Positions 45,031 to 56,878 are shown, counted from the stretch's first letter. The stretch: DNA of 64,000 nucleotides from Salvia splendens (GCF_004379255.2 NC_056049.1:17654063-17718062), one strand, 5' to 3'. A program made the numbers and translations. Notes: a model not told the origin generated them from the sequence alone.

Positions 45031-46022
45031 AATAGTAAAGCTGCAAGTTCGGGGTCGATCCCACAGAGAAGTTAGTGTGCGGAGAGTGTGTGTAGTGAAC
45101 AGGGGGTTGGCTGTTGCCACGCTTTAACTTGGGAGTTTTTAACTACTGTTTTTACTCTAGGCATAATTAAACTTGCTAACTTGATCAAGGTAAATTTAAC
45201 TACTGGGTCAAGTGAATTGCAGGTGAAAACGTAACAGTAAATGCGAGGATGAAAATGTAATAACTTTGATTAAACTAAACTGAGAGCAGTACAGCGTGAA
45301 ATTGAAACTAAGCTAATACTTCGGAAAATAAGAAAGTAAGTAAACCGAGAAGAATCTCGGCGGGTAATTTAGGAATACGCCGACAGATAACAAGTATTCT
45401 GCAGCGCTTCTTTAATTCCCCTTTCTAACTACGCATTACTTTATCTAAGATAAGCTATTCTAGAAACTGAACTAAGCTAGAGAACTAAACTAAGCTAAAC
45501 TAGACGGAAAGTAAAAGATCGGATCTCCTTCTTGTGGTGGCACATCATCTATTTATTATGCTCGACTTCGACCTCTAGCTGGATAACGATCTTGACACGG
45601 AATATTCGCTTATGCTGAGAGTGAGCGACTCATTGATTGCTATGTGCTTCCCTTCTAGAATGACGACGCTTTTCAGTAACAAATTCGTGACTCAGCCCCG
45701 TCCTTGCGTCTCATATGCCAACACGTGTCCCCTTCTAGAACGTCGTCCTTGATAACAGAATGGTGCGCCTCATCCAGCTCATTTCCTCACGTGTTCTTCT
45801 TCTAGAAGCCAGCGGTCCCCGCCTAACTGCTTGATTACTCCCCCTTGATCAACTCCCCCCCGATTTTTGGCCTTTTATCGCCTTTTGTACTTACTTGATC
45901 AGTTCGGCCTCGCAACCTTGGTCAAGCGGCATTTCTGCACCATTAACACTTGTTTTGCGCGATAAACCGATCAAATAGCACACATTTTACCCATAAACCG
46001 ATGCATGAAATAGGCCTTATCA
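45031..46022 (-). repeat. Element D downstream LTR, truncated at the B junction
   Basis: Starts TGATAAGGCC on the minus strand at 46022 and runs to 45031. It includes the pre-insertion site of the mariner-like element (AACAAGTATTCTGCAG at about 45390). Confidence 0.87.
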
Positions 46023-47675
46023 AACTGCTCACACTTAAAACATAATTGTCCTCAAGTATAAAGGAAAAAGAAAAGAAAAGATAAGGCAAATTTCAGACAC
46101 GGTTTGCTCATTTCAAGAAAGTAAAAAGAAGACGAAAAGAAAAACAAGACTCAAAACCAAAAACACATATTTACATGTATGCATTAGACCGAATAAATTT
46201 CCAACAATCATACCCGAGGTTGAGGTCAATCCATTTGCTAGTAGTTCTTGTTTCTCCTTTTTCGCATTTTCTTGATCAAAGTGTCAGTTTGTCAAGATTG
46301 CTCAATTTAAACCACTGTTGGATTCACTCAGTCGCTCATTTCTCACCAGAGATGTTAGGACTGTTCACTCAGTGTTGCCACAAATTTAATACCTTGAATC
46401 GAACTGCACAAGATAGTTCCTTAAGGTCTTTGTTTTGGGTCGTAACGGGGCTCAAGGGTAGTAACGTATTAAGATAGGGTCCTAGGGGTTCTAAGTTTAA
46501 AACAAAAATTTTAAATTGTAAAAAGAAAATCACATGAGTCAAAAGGCCAAAGATTCGACTAAACTTGCTGGATCAGAGTGGGATGTTTATTTTCTTACTG
46601 GATATTTGGTCAGAGTTCGATCTTTAGCCTTTTAAATTTTTGGCTTATTTCCTGACTTTTGATTTTCTGGGTTAGGTTACAACTTTTTCCTGCCCTTTTT
46701 TCTCAAACATTTTCTCGATTTTTATTAACCCTTGATCAACCTGATTGTCTAATCTTGATCAACCCAACTACCCTTTATTTCGACTATTCTATTGCTATCC
46801 CCTTTCGTTTCCCTTGAAAAACTTAATCTCTTTACCCCTTTTTCCTCATGTGATATAAAACGTAAAATTCGATTTTAAGGCTTCAAATAATGGGTAAGAG
46901 TGTATGGGCTCAAAGTGGTTAACTAGGGGATACCTTGATTAACGCGAAGGGTTTGTGGAACGAAGGAAACGAAACGGCTCAAATGGCTAAGTCTTAGTGC
47001 CTTTAGTCCTTACTACTGTACAATTTTAATCTCAATATTAAAAGTCAGTCTCTCGTCAAATTTTCTTTTGTAAAAATAGTAGAAAGTGTTCTACTCTTGG
47101 ATTATAACTCACATATAGAGAGGCTTTCATAGTTGGTTTAAAAATTGAGCGTTTCCATCATACTTGCGTCGTTCAAACTGATCAAGTTGTTGCAATCAAG
47201 TTTTTACATGTGAGCATATTGAATCCTTTTTCTAACTCTTCCAAAAAGTAATCAAGTCTTCCATTCATCCAATTTCATGCATATTGCCTATTTATTACTA
47301 ATTGGAATTTGTTTTTTTTTTGAAGATTTTGAGCATGTATGATTCTACTGTAAATAACCCGTCCCCCCTCCACACTGCATATGAACTCGTCCTCGAGGGA
47401 CTGGATGCAGTGGAAAAAAGGGTTAGGCATAGGCAACGGCACAACAACGAACAAGGGAAACTTCTCACACTTAGACCAGATACTGGGTTAAGTGTGAGAT
47501 AGTGCCAACAATCAAAACATGCTATCAAAAACAGAATAACACATAGGCAACAAACAGACAAAGTGATGAGGAATAGAATAACAGTTGCACATACCAAAAA
47601 CAAATTAAAGCTAAAAATGTTTTGAAATTAACGTGAGCTGAGATGGGGGGTTGTACTCAATGCTTTCCGGGAGGA
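46023..47675 (-). other. Element D 3' untranslated region
   Basis: The inverted counterpart of B 42353-43862. Non-coding, with a purine-rich stretch before the LTR and many TTGATCA motifs. The frames at 46175-46477 and 47298-47603 have no known domain. Confidence 0.65.
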
Positions 47676-50000
47676 TTACTGGGAGAGGCTGAGGTATGCT
47701 TGGAGGATGACGGGCGCCAAGACGGAGAGCTTGTAGAGGGAGGTGGTGGTCGTCTGGTCTTGGGTGGTTCCCAACAACCTGGCCAGCAGGACCAGTTGAG
47801 CATTTGAATTATCCACCAGCTGCATCAATGTCTGCTCCACTCGGAGCTTCCATACACTGACAGTGCTTGCAGCCTCCTCCTGCTCCATCCTTGGAGTGGG
47901 TGCTTGGTGTGTATCCTCCTCTTCTCTATCGGCAAGGTTGTTGAGGTCTCCTCTAGCCTTCTTCTCCCAGGGGCTGGCTTCTTTGCTGCTCCCGCTGACC
48001 TGCTGCGTAAAACTGGAAATTCCCTCCCTTCGTCTTCTCTAAAACCTGAATTCTAACAAAGAAGTCAAGGTCAAACATTTCAGGACTAGGGCAAAAGACT
48101 GGGGGTCAGACTTTTTTCACTATCCAGTTCCTCCTCAGGTAAGCCCCGAGGAGGTGGCAGATGTTCAAATGGCGGGCAACATGGGTAGCCATTTGGTTCA
48201 TGGAATACGCCAGCCAAAACCCAAGGCGGACTTTCCTCTGTTCTCTCATGCTCCACATAAAATAGAGCTCAGCCAGAGTGAGGATTGTCAGTGTGTTGGC
48301 TTGTCCGAGGAGATTGGAGGCTAGATAAACCTGGGCTAGGCGGAGGGCAGGATCAGCAATAAGATGTCCTCTGGATTCATAAGTTCTGAAAGTAGGGGCA
48401 CGTCCTCCGCAAATTACCTTCCAGACTGCCTGCTGATCGAATTCGATTTTCCTCTGAGGGAGACCGATATCATGCCCAACCCAGACCCCGTCAGCCACCT
48501 GTTGTTCCGTGTAGAGGCCCATCCGGATGGAGAAGTCGTTTCGGCTCATCAGTTGTTCCTAGCCAAAGACCCTGAAGGAAACACTCTTGTCGTTCAGGTC
48601 TGAACTTCCGGTGAAGTGGAAGGATGTGAAAAACTCCTTAGCCAGGTCCTCCGGCAGAGGGGTCTCATCGACCTCTAGCAACCATTCAAAACCGATGCCG
48701 GCAATGTAGGCAGAAAACCTCTCCTTCATCTCTATCTTCTCCAAGGATGGCTGGTGCAGCATCTTCCATGCCTTTAACTTCTTCTGGGAGGTCACCCTTT
48801 GATGCACCTCCTTCTTCATTTTAGGATCATCGAATTCCAACATCTGTTGGCGAAGAGCTGGGGTCAACACCACATGCTGAGGAGAGTAGGCGGTGGAGGG
48901 AGAGGTTATAGGCCTTCCTTGTTGTCTTCTGGACGTTCGGGTCCAACGCAACTCCTGTCCCGTCGAATCACTGCCCTCATCTCCGGGCCGTGGGGAAACG
49001 GGTGCGGAAGCATCTGCAACGGTGACCTCTGTGTTAGCGGGGCGGCTTCTCTTGGGAGCAGGGATAACACTTTCTTCCCCTTCTTCTTTCTCTCCCTCGC
49101 CAGGCTGCCCTCGGTAGCCTCTCTCTCCTTTCCATACTCCTGGATCTGAGGTTCTTCTGGCTCTTCTTCATCCACCAGCCTCCGTACTGTGCGTTGCCTC
49201 TGCACCACCGTTCCCTCCTCACCCTGTGTTTTCAGGTTTTCAGCTACCTCCAGGTGTCGGTCCGTTGTCATACGCCGCGTCTGACGGCGTAGCGGCTCCT
49301 CCTTCTCCTTTTATGTTTCCTCATATTCGAACAATGGGCGGAACTCCTCCACCTCTCCATCGTTAATGTAGCCGCACCCAGTCAAATGCGGCTCATGGAC
49401 CGAAGCGGAGCCGCCACCGCTTGTTGGCGATGGAATACCGAACGGCTGCCCATAGTCCTCCCCCAATCCTTCCCTGTCAGAGGTAGATTCGCTGTGTTGC
49501 ATTAGCTGGACGGGGTACTTAGGTGAGGGTGATATAGGAGAGCTAGGAAGGGGGTTGTAGGTGATGTAGGAGAGCTAGGAAGAGGGGACAGGGGTAAAGT
49601 CTGGATGGGGGATGTGGTTTTGGGAAGAGATGGCGGCGAAGGTTGGATAGTAGATGGTGGAGGTGATGTAGGAGGGCTAGGTGGGGTCTTTGGTTTAGAG
49701 GATGAAGCTGGGTTTTTAGACCAGGAAATCCCAAGTCTAGCTTTGAGTTCGGCGTATGCTGCTGCATCGCCCAATTCGCGGGGTATACTTCAAAGGATTT
49801 TGTCAAGGTGCCGTAGAGTCTCCTTATCTACCTCGGGCCATGGAGTGGCGGTGGTTGGCGTAGATGGGTTAGGATTTCCTTGATGAACTTGGGATGAAGT
49901 TTCTTGGTCTCCTCTGTCGGCGCCGACACTGGAGGATGATGAAGGAGTGGGAATTTGCTCTATCAACATATTTGCTAGTAGTGGTGATGAGTGCTAGTGG
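47676..50000 (-). pseudogene. Athila ORF-1-type region of element D
   Basis: A chain of minus-strand frames from about 49967 to 47676. It opens with a Ser/Pro-rich N-terminus, then a stretch of Pro repeats, then an Arg/Glu/Lys-rich segment. A conserved block follows at 48951-48106 containing FTSFHFTGSSDLNDKSV and MSRNDFSIRMGLYTEQQV, then LYFMWSM. This resembles the ATHILA ORF-1 family (PF03078 is the family I have in mind), of unknown function. It occupies the env-like position after pol. At least three frame changes or stops break it. Confidence 0.65.
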
Positions 50001-50811
50001 AGAAAATGTTCTAGGTGAGGGTTCGAAATTTGGAGCGGTATGGGGAGAGTAAAAGGAATGCATTGTAGTCGCTTTTAGTTGAAAGTGAAACACGGCTCTG
50101 AGATCTGCCTATTATATTGGTATCACGACTGTTGAGATCTCTGCGACTGTTCATGTACGGGCGCGCCTTTTCAGAATGCCAACTGGCTTAGCTTCTCTGA
50201 TACGCTTTCTCCTACTCCCTGGGACGTTCCTGCATTGCGACAGTTGGCGCAGCCTGACATCTCTCCAATGACTGCCACTTGTTCCTGATAAATTAAATCA
50301 CTGTGGCCATTGGTTAGCCTTCGTTGCACTGATCAAGTGGTAAGTTAAATCCAGATGCAAACTCTATAATTCCACTTGATCAGTTTCTTGCCTTTACTCC
50401 CGACTTTTAATTTTCGAAGACATAAAAAAACTAACTCTTCAAGAAATATTTACACTAACTATAAGGATATGACCGGGTTCCCCTAGGACGTCACTTGATC
50501 AGTTTAATAGTTTTAGAATTTGTTGCTTGATCAAGCAGACTACACAGGAGTACCCGATCACTCCCTCTACCTGGTCACTGGTTAAGATTGGGCAGGGCTA
50601 GTGGAACTTCTTCCACCAGGCCTGCTTCAGTCTTGTCTCTATAGGGTTCAACCCGATGACTCTTTCCTATGAAGAAGAGCAAATTGGGGGAGTCTCCTTT
50701 GTGCATGTTTGCCTCCATTGTGCATGTCGCCATGGTGGCATTAGGGTTCGCCCATTCTGATTTCCGCTTCCTGGATATCAGTTCGATTTGACACTGGGAT
50801 GGTAGCTCCTC
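50001..50811 (-). other. Element D spacer where pol would be expected
   Basis: No RT, RNase H or integrase motif in any frame. TGATCAAG motifs are frequent. Confidence 0.6.
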
Positions 50812-51114
50812 CTATTCACCGATGGGCTCTTTCTTCCTTGAAGAGAGGTTGGTCACTCCTTTCTCCACCGTGACTGGATGTATGCACCGTTTTGGGTTCA
50901 TCTCCATCAGGCCTGCTGTCTTCCACCTGATTACCTCATGACGCAGCCTTAGCTCTTCAATCAGTTGCCCTCCTTGTTCTTGCAGATTTGATTTGACTGG
51001 CTTGTGATACGTCTGATCGAACAAGTCTTTGAAGGTAACAGACGATCCAGGTAAGGGCAGTAGTTGCCTCGTAGGCGCGGAGTTCTCATTCAACTTTCTT
51101 CTTAACGGGCCAGC
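50812..51114 (-). pseudogene. Post-protease linker of element D
   Basis: A 93-codon frame from 51093, directly continuing the protease frame after its stop. A parallel stretch exists in B near 40070-40230. No domain is known, and it ends before any RT motif. Confidence 0.5.
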
Positions 51115-52407
51115 TTAGTCAAGTGGTTTTTCGACTCTTCCTGATTGAGTGATCTCTTCTGTCTTTGCTGGTCGTGTTGCTTTGTAGAAATCCGTCATTG
51201 TTTCTTCAATGTCCTGATAATCCATTTTCCCAATCATTGTCGCTTCGAGCCAGTCAGTTGCTTCCTTTTTAAGCTTTTCATTATTAGTGGAATCAGAGGG
51301 TGGTTTAATGAGGAGTTCCTTTTTCAGACACTCTTGCTCCAGAGGTCTAACAGTATCTATTGATTGTATGTTCTCGTTGTCCTGTGGCTTCCTTGCAGCT
51401 TCATTAATATCAACTGTAAGTCGCTCTCCATTAAACTCCAGATTCATCGTCCCATGGCAGACATCAATGACTGTGTTGGCGGTGGATAGGAAGGATCTTC
51501 CCAAGAGGATTCCAATGGGCTCCCCTGCTTCTGGCTCTGTCATTTTTATGACAAAGAATTCGGTGAGGTACATAAACTTGTTCACCTTGACGATTTCATT
51601 CACCATAATTCCCTCGGGGTAAATGCAAGATCCATTTTCCAGCTGTATCACCATATCGGTTTCGACTAGCTTTTCTTCACCCGGCTTTTCATACATAGAA
51701 TATGGCATAACATTGATGGAAGCCCCTAGGTCGCACATTGCTTGCTCCATTAAGACTTCTCTGATGGAGATTGGAAGCGTAAATACCCCTGGGTCAGTCT
51801 TCTTTGGTGGAAGATCACTAGGTTGGATCACACCGGTCACTTTTTTTGCTTCGACCAACCTTCCCTTTTCAATGTCCTTCTCACGGGTGTAAGACTCTTC
51901 TTCTTTTGTGACTTGATCAAGGGTGCTAGACTCAAGGCTTTTGTTATGACTGGGTCTGGGTGCTGGGAAACTTGCAGCTGAGTTTTGAATAACCCCTTCT
52001 GATCTCAGAGCGATTGCATTGACATTCTCTCGCCCAGTGGTTGGCTGCACTGTAGCCGGAATCTTTCCTTCATTTCCTCTCAGTTCGCCTAGTGACAGGG
52101 CGACCTGAGATAACTGTTTTGTAAGCATCTCGAGTGCAGCCCTCTGTTCCTTCTGGGTTTCTTGTATCTCTCGCATTGCATCCTGGGGTTGATGCGGGAT
52201 CATCACATCTTCTGAACCTTCATTTTGCTGCATGTTATACCTCTGATTAAATTGGCCTCCTCCATGGCCTTGCTGGTAGTAGCCGAAAGGTCCATACTGC
52301 ACTGGTTGGTTCTGTGGGAAATGATTTTGCTGGCTCCCTTGGAAGTACGATGAGTTCCCTTGGGGTAGTTGGTCTTCTCTTTGGTACTGCGGGACATAAT
52401 TCACCAT
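51115..52407 (-). CDS. Gag C-terminus and aspartic protease of element D (open frame)
   Basis: A 430-codon open frame, the longest intact coding stretch of the Athila-like elements here. The N-terminal third is Gln/Asn/Gly-rich gag tail. A middle segment is coiled-coil-like (EMLTKQLSQVALSLGELRGN). The retropepsin follows, with MCDLGASINVMPYSMY and GILLGRSFLSTANTVID. It would process gag. It is not an independent gene: upstream gag frames are broken, and the ATG is internal to gag. The stop at 51115 precedes the residual linker. Confidence 0.75.
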   Translation of the reverse strand: MVNYVPQYQREDQLPQGNSSYFQGSQQNHFPQNQPVQYGPFGYYQQGHGGGQFNQRYNMQQNEGSEDVMIPHQPQDAMREIQETQKEQRAALEMLTKQLSQVALSLGELRGNEGKIPATVQPTTGRENVNAIALRSEGVIQNSAASFPAPRPSHNKSLESSTLDQVTKEEESYTREKDIEKGRLVEAKKVTGVIQPSDLPPKKTDPGVFTLPISIREVLMEQAMCDLGASINVMPYSMYEKPGEEKLVETDMVIQLENGSCIYPEGIMVNEIVKVNKFMYLTEFFVIKMTEPEAGEPIGILLGRSFLSTANTVIDVCHGTMNLEFNGERLTVDINEAARKPQDNENIQSIDTVRPLEQECLKKELLIKPPSDSTNNEKLKKEATDWLEATMIGKMDYQDIEETMTDFYKATRPAKTEEITQSGRVEKPLD

Positions 52408-53895
52408 TTGATTGTTCGACTGCCTTCCCTGATTGCTAAACTGAGGGACTTGGTGCTGGTACCCCCAGTCTCCTTCCTGTTGTCGACTTGACCAGTTAGA
52501 CTATCCTCCACTTGACCAGTTCCCTTGAGATCCACTTGACCAAACTGTCTGACCTCCCTGCATTCTGTTCCCTCCAATGTTTGGCCTCTCCTGGATTCGA
52601 GCAGGCCAGTTTGGCTGCCCTTCAGAGGGTTGTATCTGCAGTGTCGAGGGTAATGGTGGTTGGCTCTGATTCTGATCAGTCCATCTGAAATTTGGGTGAT
52701 CTCTCCATGGGGCATCTCTCTGTTTTCCTTGGATCCAGTTGCCATTTGCATTCCAGTGGCCAATGGCATTTACTTGGGCTTGCGGTTCTACCTCAGGGGG
52801 GAACTCGCAATAGTAGTAGTGATGCTCTTCTAGTGGGGACGGTTGCGGCACATACTGCGTTTCCTTTGGTGCAGGTGGTGGAGGTGGTGGAGGTGGTCTG
52901 GCTTTCTCTACTGCCTCCAACAGTTTCTTTTCCATCTGCTCAAACCGAGCCTCCAACTTTTCATCATTGCGCGCCTCTGCTGCGTGCACTGCCCCTCTTC
53001 TATATTGTCCTCGGGATGTCTCGTACGATCGCTTGGCTTCAATAAGCCACTCCAGGATGTTTTTGGCTTGGCCGAATGGGGTTTTTGAGAAATCCCCTTG
53101 GGCTGCGAGGTTGAGATCATTCTTGCTATCCACAGTGAGTCCGCCATAAAAGATCGAGTAGATCTCCCGCTCCCCCAGCTTGTGATTGGGGCATGCTTGA
53201 AGCAGCCCTTGAAATCTGTCCTAGTATTGGCCGAGGGGTTCATCGTACTCATGTCTGGCTTCTGTAATCTCTCTTTTCAGGGCACTCGTCTTTGATGCTG
53301 GAAAGAAGCGATCTAGGAATATCATGCAGAACTCAGCCCAGGTCCTGATGGATCCTTCTGGCAGCCTTGACAGCCAGACACCCGCATCGCCATTCAAAAC
53401 GAAGGGAATAGCTTTGAGCCTGTAATCTTCGGATGTGGATCCAGCCGGCACGGGCTGAATATCACAGTATTGGCAGAACTCCTCTAGGAAGGCGTACGGA
53501 CACTCCTTCGAAAGACCGTAGAAGTGGGATAAAACGGCCAGCACTCCCGATTTGATATCGATGGTCCACATCCCAGGAGTAGTGGCCATGGCATGTGTGG
53601 GCTCCTTCTCATCATGAGCGTGCAGAGAGCCTATCCCAGAGTCGTCAGCGACAATGGCCATCTATGCTGGTGGTGGTTGTGTGTTCTGTTCAGCGGCTGC
53701 CGCGACTTCTAATGTTGCTCTGTAACGAGTGGTGACCACGCCGGCTTCCTGGACTCTCCAATGAGCGTTAGTCTCTCTGTATAGAAAGGGGTGATTCCAG
53801 TGTCCACCGCGTTGGTACCTTCTCATCAACAGTGAAAAACAAATGAGAGAACAAGGAAATAAGACTATATACATCCGCGCACTACGCACAAACAT
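52401..53895 (-). pseudogene. Gag of element D, broken
   Basis: Frames 53662-53895, 53221-53661 and 52501-53133 align with B gag in order, including LSHFYGLSKECPYAFL and GDAGVWLSRL. They are separated by stops (PPPA then stop at 53662; LGQY then stop at 53221, where B reads Trp) and a shift near 52500. It is the structural protein of the element and cannot be made intact. Confidence 0.83.
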
Positions 53896-53912
53896 AAAGT
53901 AACACCATGCTT

Positions 53913-53929
53913 CCCCGGATACGGCGCCA
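53913..53929 (-). promoter_or_regulatory. Primer binding site, element D
   Basis: TGGCGCCGTATCCGGGG on the minus strand, the same Asp-tRNA-type site as in B with two changed bases. Confidence 0.85.
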
Positions 53930-54609
53930 TTTTGGAAGGCCTCGAGAGGGGTGCGAATTCAGACCAAGTTATATTGAAAATAACTGAACCGATTGAATCA
54001 GTTAGCAAATGTCGTTGCCACTTGATCGAGTCAAACTCGCTCTCACTCGTTTCCTACCAATGTAATTTGTAAACTCTCAATTTTGCACTACTTTAACAGT
54101 AAAGCGGCAAGTCGGGGTCGATCCCACAGAGAAGTTGGTGTGTCGAGAGTGTGTGTAGTGAACAGGGGGTTGGCTGCTGCCACGCTTTAACTTGGGAGTT
54201 TTTAACTACTGTTTTTACTCTAGGCAGAATTAAACTTGCTAACTTGATCAAGGTAAATTTAACTACTGGGTCAAGTGAATTGCAGGTGAAAACGTAACAG
54301 TAAATGCGAGGATGAAAACGTAATAACTTTGATTAAACTAAACTAAGAGCAGTACAACGTGAAATTGAAACTAAGCTAATACTTCGGAAAATAAGAAAGC
54401 AAGTAAACCGAGAAGAATCTCGGCGGGTAATTTAGGAATACACCGATAGATAACAAGTACTCCCTCCGTCCCAGGGTATTAGACTCGTATACCATTTTGG
54501 GGTTTCCCAACATACTTGACCACTTTCTATTTATGGTAAAAATTAAAGAATTTAAGTAACACCCTTATTACAATTAGGATTAAAATAATGTTAATTAATC
54601 TAATGTTAA

Positions 54610-55139
54610 TTGAATGGAAATCGATACCCAACCCACCAACATCATTTCATTTTTATGTCTTCTCTCTCTTCTAGACTCAATCCCTCATTCTCTCTCCACG
54701 CCTCTTCCAAAAAAAAACCTAGATCTAACATTTTCTCTCAAACTCACGCATCCATGGCTTCCAACGACGAAATATGTGAGCCTAATCCAAGCAATGATGG
54801 TGGGTTAACCCCCGACGCCCCCTTACTCGCTCGCTATGGTGGTCTGCTGGCAGTGGCGGTGGCGGAGGAAAATCACTCGTCATGGTGCAAGGAAAGAGGA
54901 AAGCTCAAAGTTTTTCAACCTTCTGCCCCCCCGTTGTGCCGTCTGTTGAGTCCGCCGAGAAAGCTCCGGCTGCCGACGCCACCACCCCTGCCGTAAAGAA
55001 GTTCAAGAGCGGTCGGCTGAAATTAAAAGGTCTGAAAGCTGTGTTCCAACAAATATCTGACCATGATGCTGCTGCCGCCGGTGAAGATCCTTACGAACGT
55101 GATATATATGCACCCGTGCATTTTTATGGCTTCAAATAA
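54610..55139 (+). other. Unidentified open region in the mariner-like element, possibly captured
   Basis: An ATG at 54754 opens a Ser/Pro/Gly-rich frame preceded by a pyrimidine-rich leader. An overlapping frame, 54882-55139, ends KLKGLKAVFQQISDHD... and stops after HFYGFK. Composition is GC-rich and codon-like, unlike the AT-rich rest of the element, and it lies opposite to the transposase. I do not recognise the protein. It may be a captured host gene fragment or an unrecognised part of the element. Confidence 0.4.
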
Positions 55140-55184
55140 GGTTAAAATTGATGAGATCTTTCCTCTGTTTTAGTTTCTCTCTAT

Positions 55185-55335
55185 CTGAATTTGCTGAATT
55201 TTTTTGTTAAATTTGCTGAAATTATTTGTTAAATTTGCTGAATTTGTTTGCTGAATTTGCTGAAATTTTTGGTTAAATTGGCTGAATTTGCTGAAATTTT
55301 TGGTTAAATTTGCTGAATTTTGCTGAATCTCATCC
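55185..55335. repeat. Minisatellite of TTTGCTGAA units
   Basis: About eight imperfect TTTGCTGAA units separated by TTTTTGGTTAAA-like spacers, at the point where the transposase catalytic region would begin. Confidence 0.8.
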
Positions 55336-55810
55336 TCAACATTTTGTTGGGGGCTGTTAGATCAGGCTTAATGGCTGATGTATGAGCTCTAATCAGCCCT
55401 GCTTGCACCCATCTTCCTATTGTACTCTTAGAGCATCCTAATCCAACAGCCAACGTTCTGATACTTCCTCTTTTAGTGTAGTGCAAACTTTGAAGTAAAA
55501 TAAGATCAACATGAATACTTCTGCTACATGGTTTGTTCTTCCTATGATTGATTGCCTGCATTGTTTCTCCTCTTGCTCTTTGTTTTTTAGCTGCTGGCCA
55601 ATATCTTGTGCATGTAGAAGCTGATACGTTAAACTTCTCTCGAGCTTCCTTCATCGTGCCTCGCGGTGGCTTGCCGTTTATGCATCTCTCATTGATGAAC
55701 TGCACAATTTGTTGCTGAAGCTTTGTACATATACTTGTAGCAGATCGCTGCATTCTGGATCTTTTGTGTTGTGTGAATGTAAAGTAGGTGTAAGAATATT
55801 TATGGCACAC
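55304..55810 (-). pseudogene. Plant mariner transposase, N-terminal DNA-binding part only
   Basis: A 168-codon minus-strand frame with two helix-turn-helix-like segments: one around GTMKEAREKFNVSASTCTRYW, and a second around SIRTLAVGLGCSKSTIGRW followed by IRAHTSAIKPDLT. Plant mariner-like transposases have this arrangement before their DD39D catalytic domain, which is absent here. The 3' end runs into the TTTGCTGAA repeat. It could bind ends but not catalyse transposition. Confidence 0.75.
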
Positions 55811-56878
55811 TGGAGTATTTATGTTAGTCTATGGCCCCACTTGTAGTGATTTCACTGAAAATTTGAAAAAATTGAACAGGTAGCATATGTGGCAGAAGTG
55901 GCGCCACTTTTTTTAACTTGAAAATTTCATCAGGCGCTAAATGTGAATCAAAGTGAATCAAAATTTCAATTTACTTTTGATCTTTTCCTAGTCATTGATT
56001 ATTTTAATGTTTGCAATACATATTGTTTGAAATATGCTCAATTTGAACTTGACGTCGTAAAGTTAATTAGAAATATGCTTTGAAATATCAGTAAGCTAAA
56101 TGCATGCATACAAAAAAATAATTATTCTATTTATTTTAAATTTAAAAATAAAAATACAACATATCATCTAATCTACTTTATTATCAACTTCATTTACACC
56201 ACTAAACACCACATCCTAAATTCCTGTGCCCAAAAGAAGTGAGACGGAGGGAGTATTCTGCAGTGCTTCTTTAATTCCCCTCTTTAACTATGCATTACTT
56301 TATCTAAGCTAAGCTATTCTAGAAACTGAACTAAGCTAGATAACTAAACTAAGTTAAACTAGACGGAAAGTAAAAGATCGGATCTCCTTCTTGTGGTGGC
56401 ACATCATTTATTTATAGGCTCGACTTCGACCTCCAGCTGGATAACGACCTTTACAGGGAATATTCGCTTATGCTGAGAGTGAGCGACTCATTGATTGCTA
56501 CGTGCTTCCCTTCTAGAATGACGACGCTTTCAGTTACAAATTCGTGACTCAGCCCCGTCCTTGCGTCTCATATGCCAGCATGTGTCCCCTTCTAGAACGT
56601 CGTCCTTGATAACATAATGGTGCGTCTCATCCAGCTCATTTCCTCATGTGTTCTTCTTCTAGAAGCCAGCGGTCCGCGCCTAACTGCTTGATTACTCCCC
56701 CTTGATCAACTCCCCCCAATTTTTGGCCTTTTATCGCCTTTTGTACTTACGAGATCAGTTCGGTCTTGCTACCTTGGTCAAGCGGCATTTCTGCACCATT
56801 AACACTTGTTTTGCGCGATAAACCGATCAAATAGTACACATTTTACCCATAAACAGATGCATGAAATAGGCCTTATCA

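Larger units (their letters stand above)
54460..56253. mobile_element. Mariner-like element with transposase fragment
   Basis: Terminal inverted repeats CTCCCTCCGTCCCAG and, inverted, CTCCCTCCGTCTCAC, flanked by TA on both sides. The uninterrupted partner LTR reads AACAAGTATTCTGCAG at the same place, proving TA target duplication. Inside are a partial transposase on the minus strand, a + strand open region and a tandem repeat. Non-autonomous. Confidence 0.93.
45031..56878 (-). mobile_element. Ty3/gypsy element D (Athila-like, lacking RT and integrase)
   Basis: Minus-strand order: upstream LTR (56878 to 53933, split by a mariner-like element), primer site 53913-53929, gag, protease (open), a short linker, ORF-1, 3' region, downstream LTR 46022 to 45031 (about 160 bp missing at the B junction). 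It lies in element A's upstream LTR: A sequence restarts at 56879 with CTAGCCATC. No RT, RNase H or integrase motif was seen. Confidence 0.88.
53933..56878 (-). repeat. Element D upstream LTR, split by a mariner-like element
   Basis: Segments 53933-54459 and 56254-56878 together make about 1150 bp and match the B/D LTR. The start is TGATAAGGCC at 56878 and the end is CCTTCCA near 53933. The insertion at 54460-56253 is absent from the partner LTR. Confidence 0.9.
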
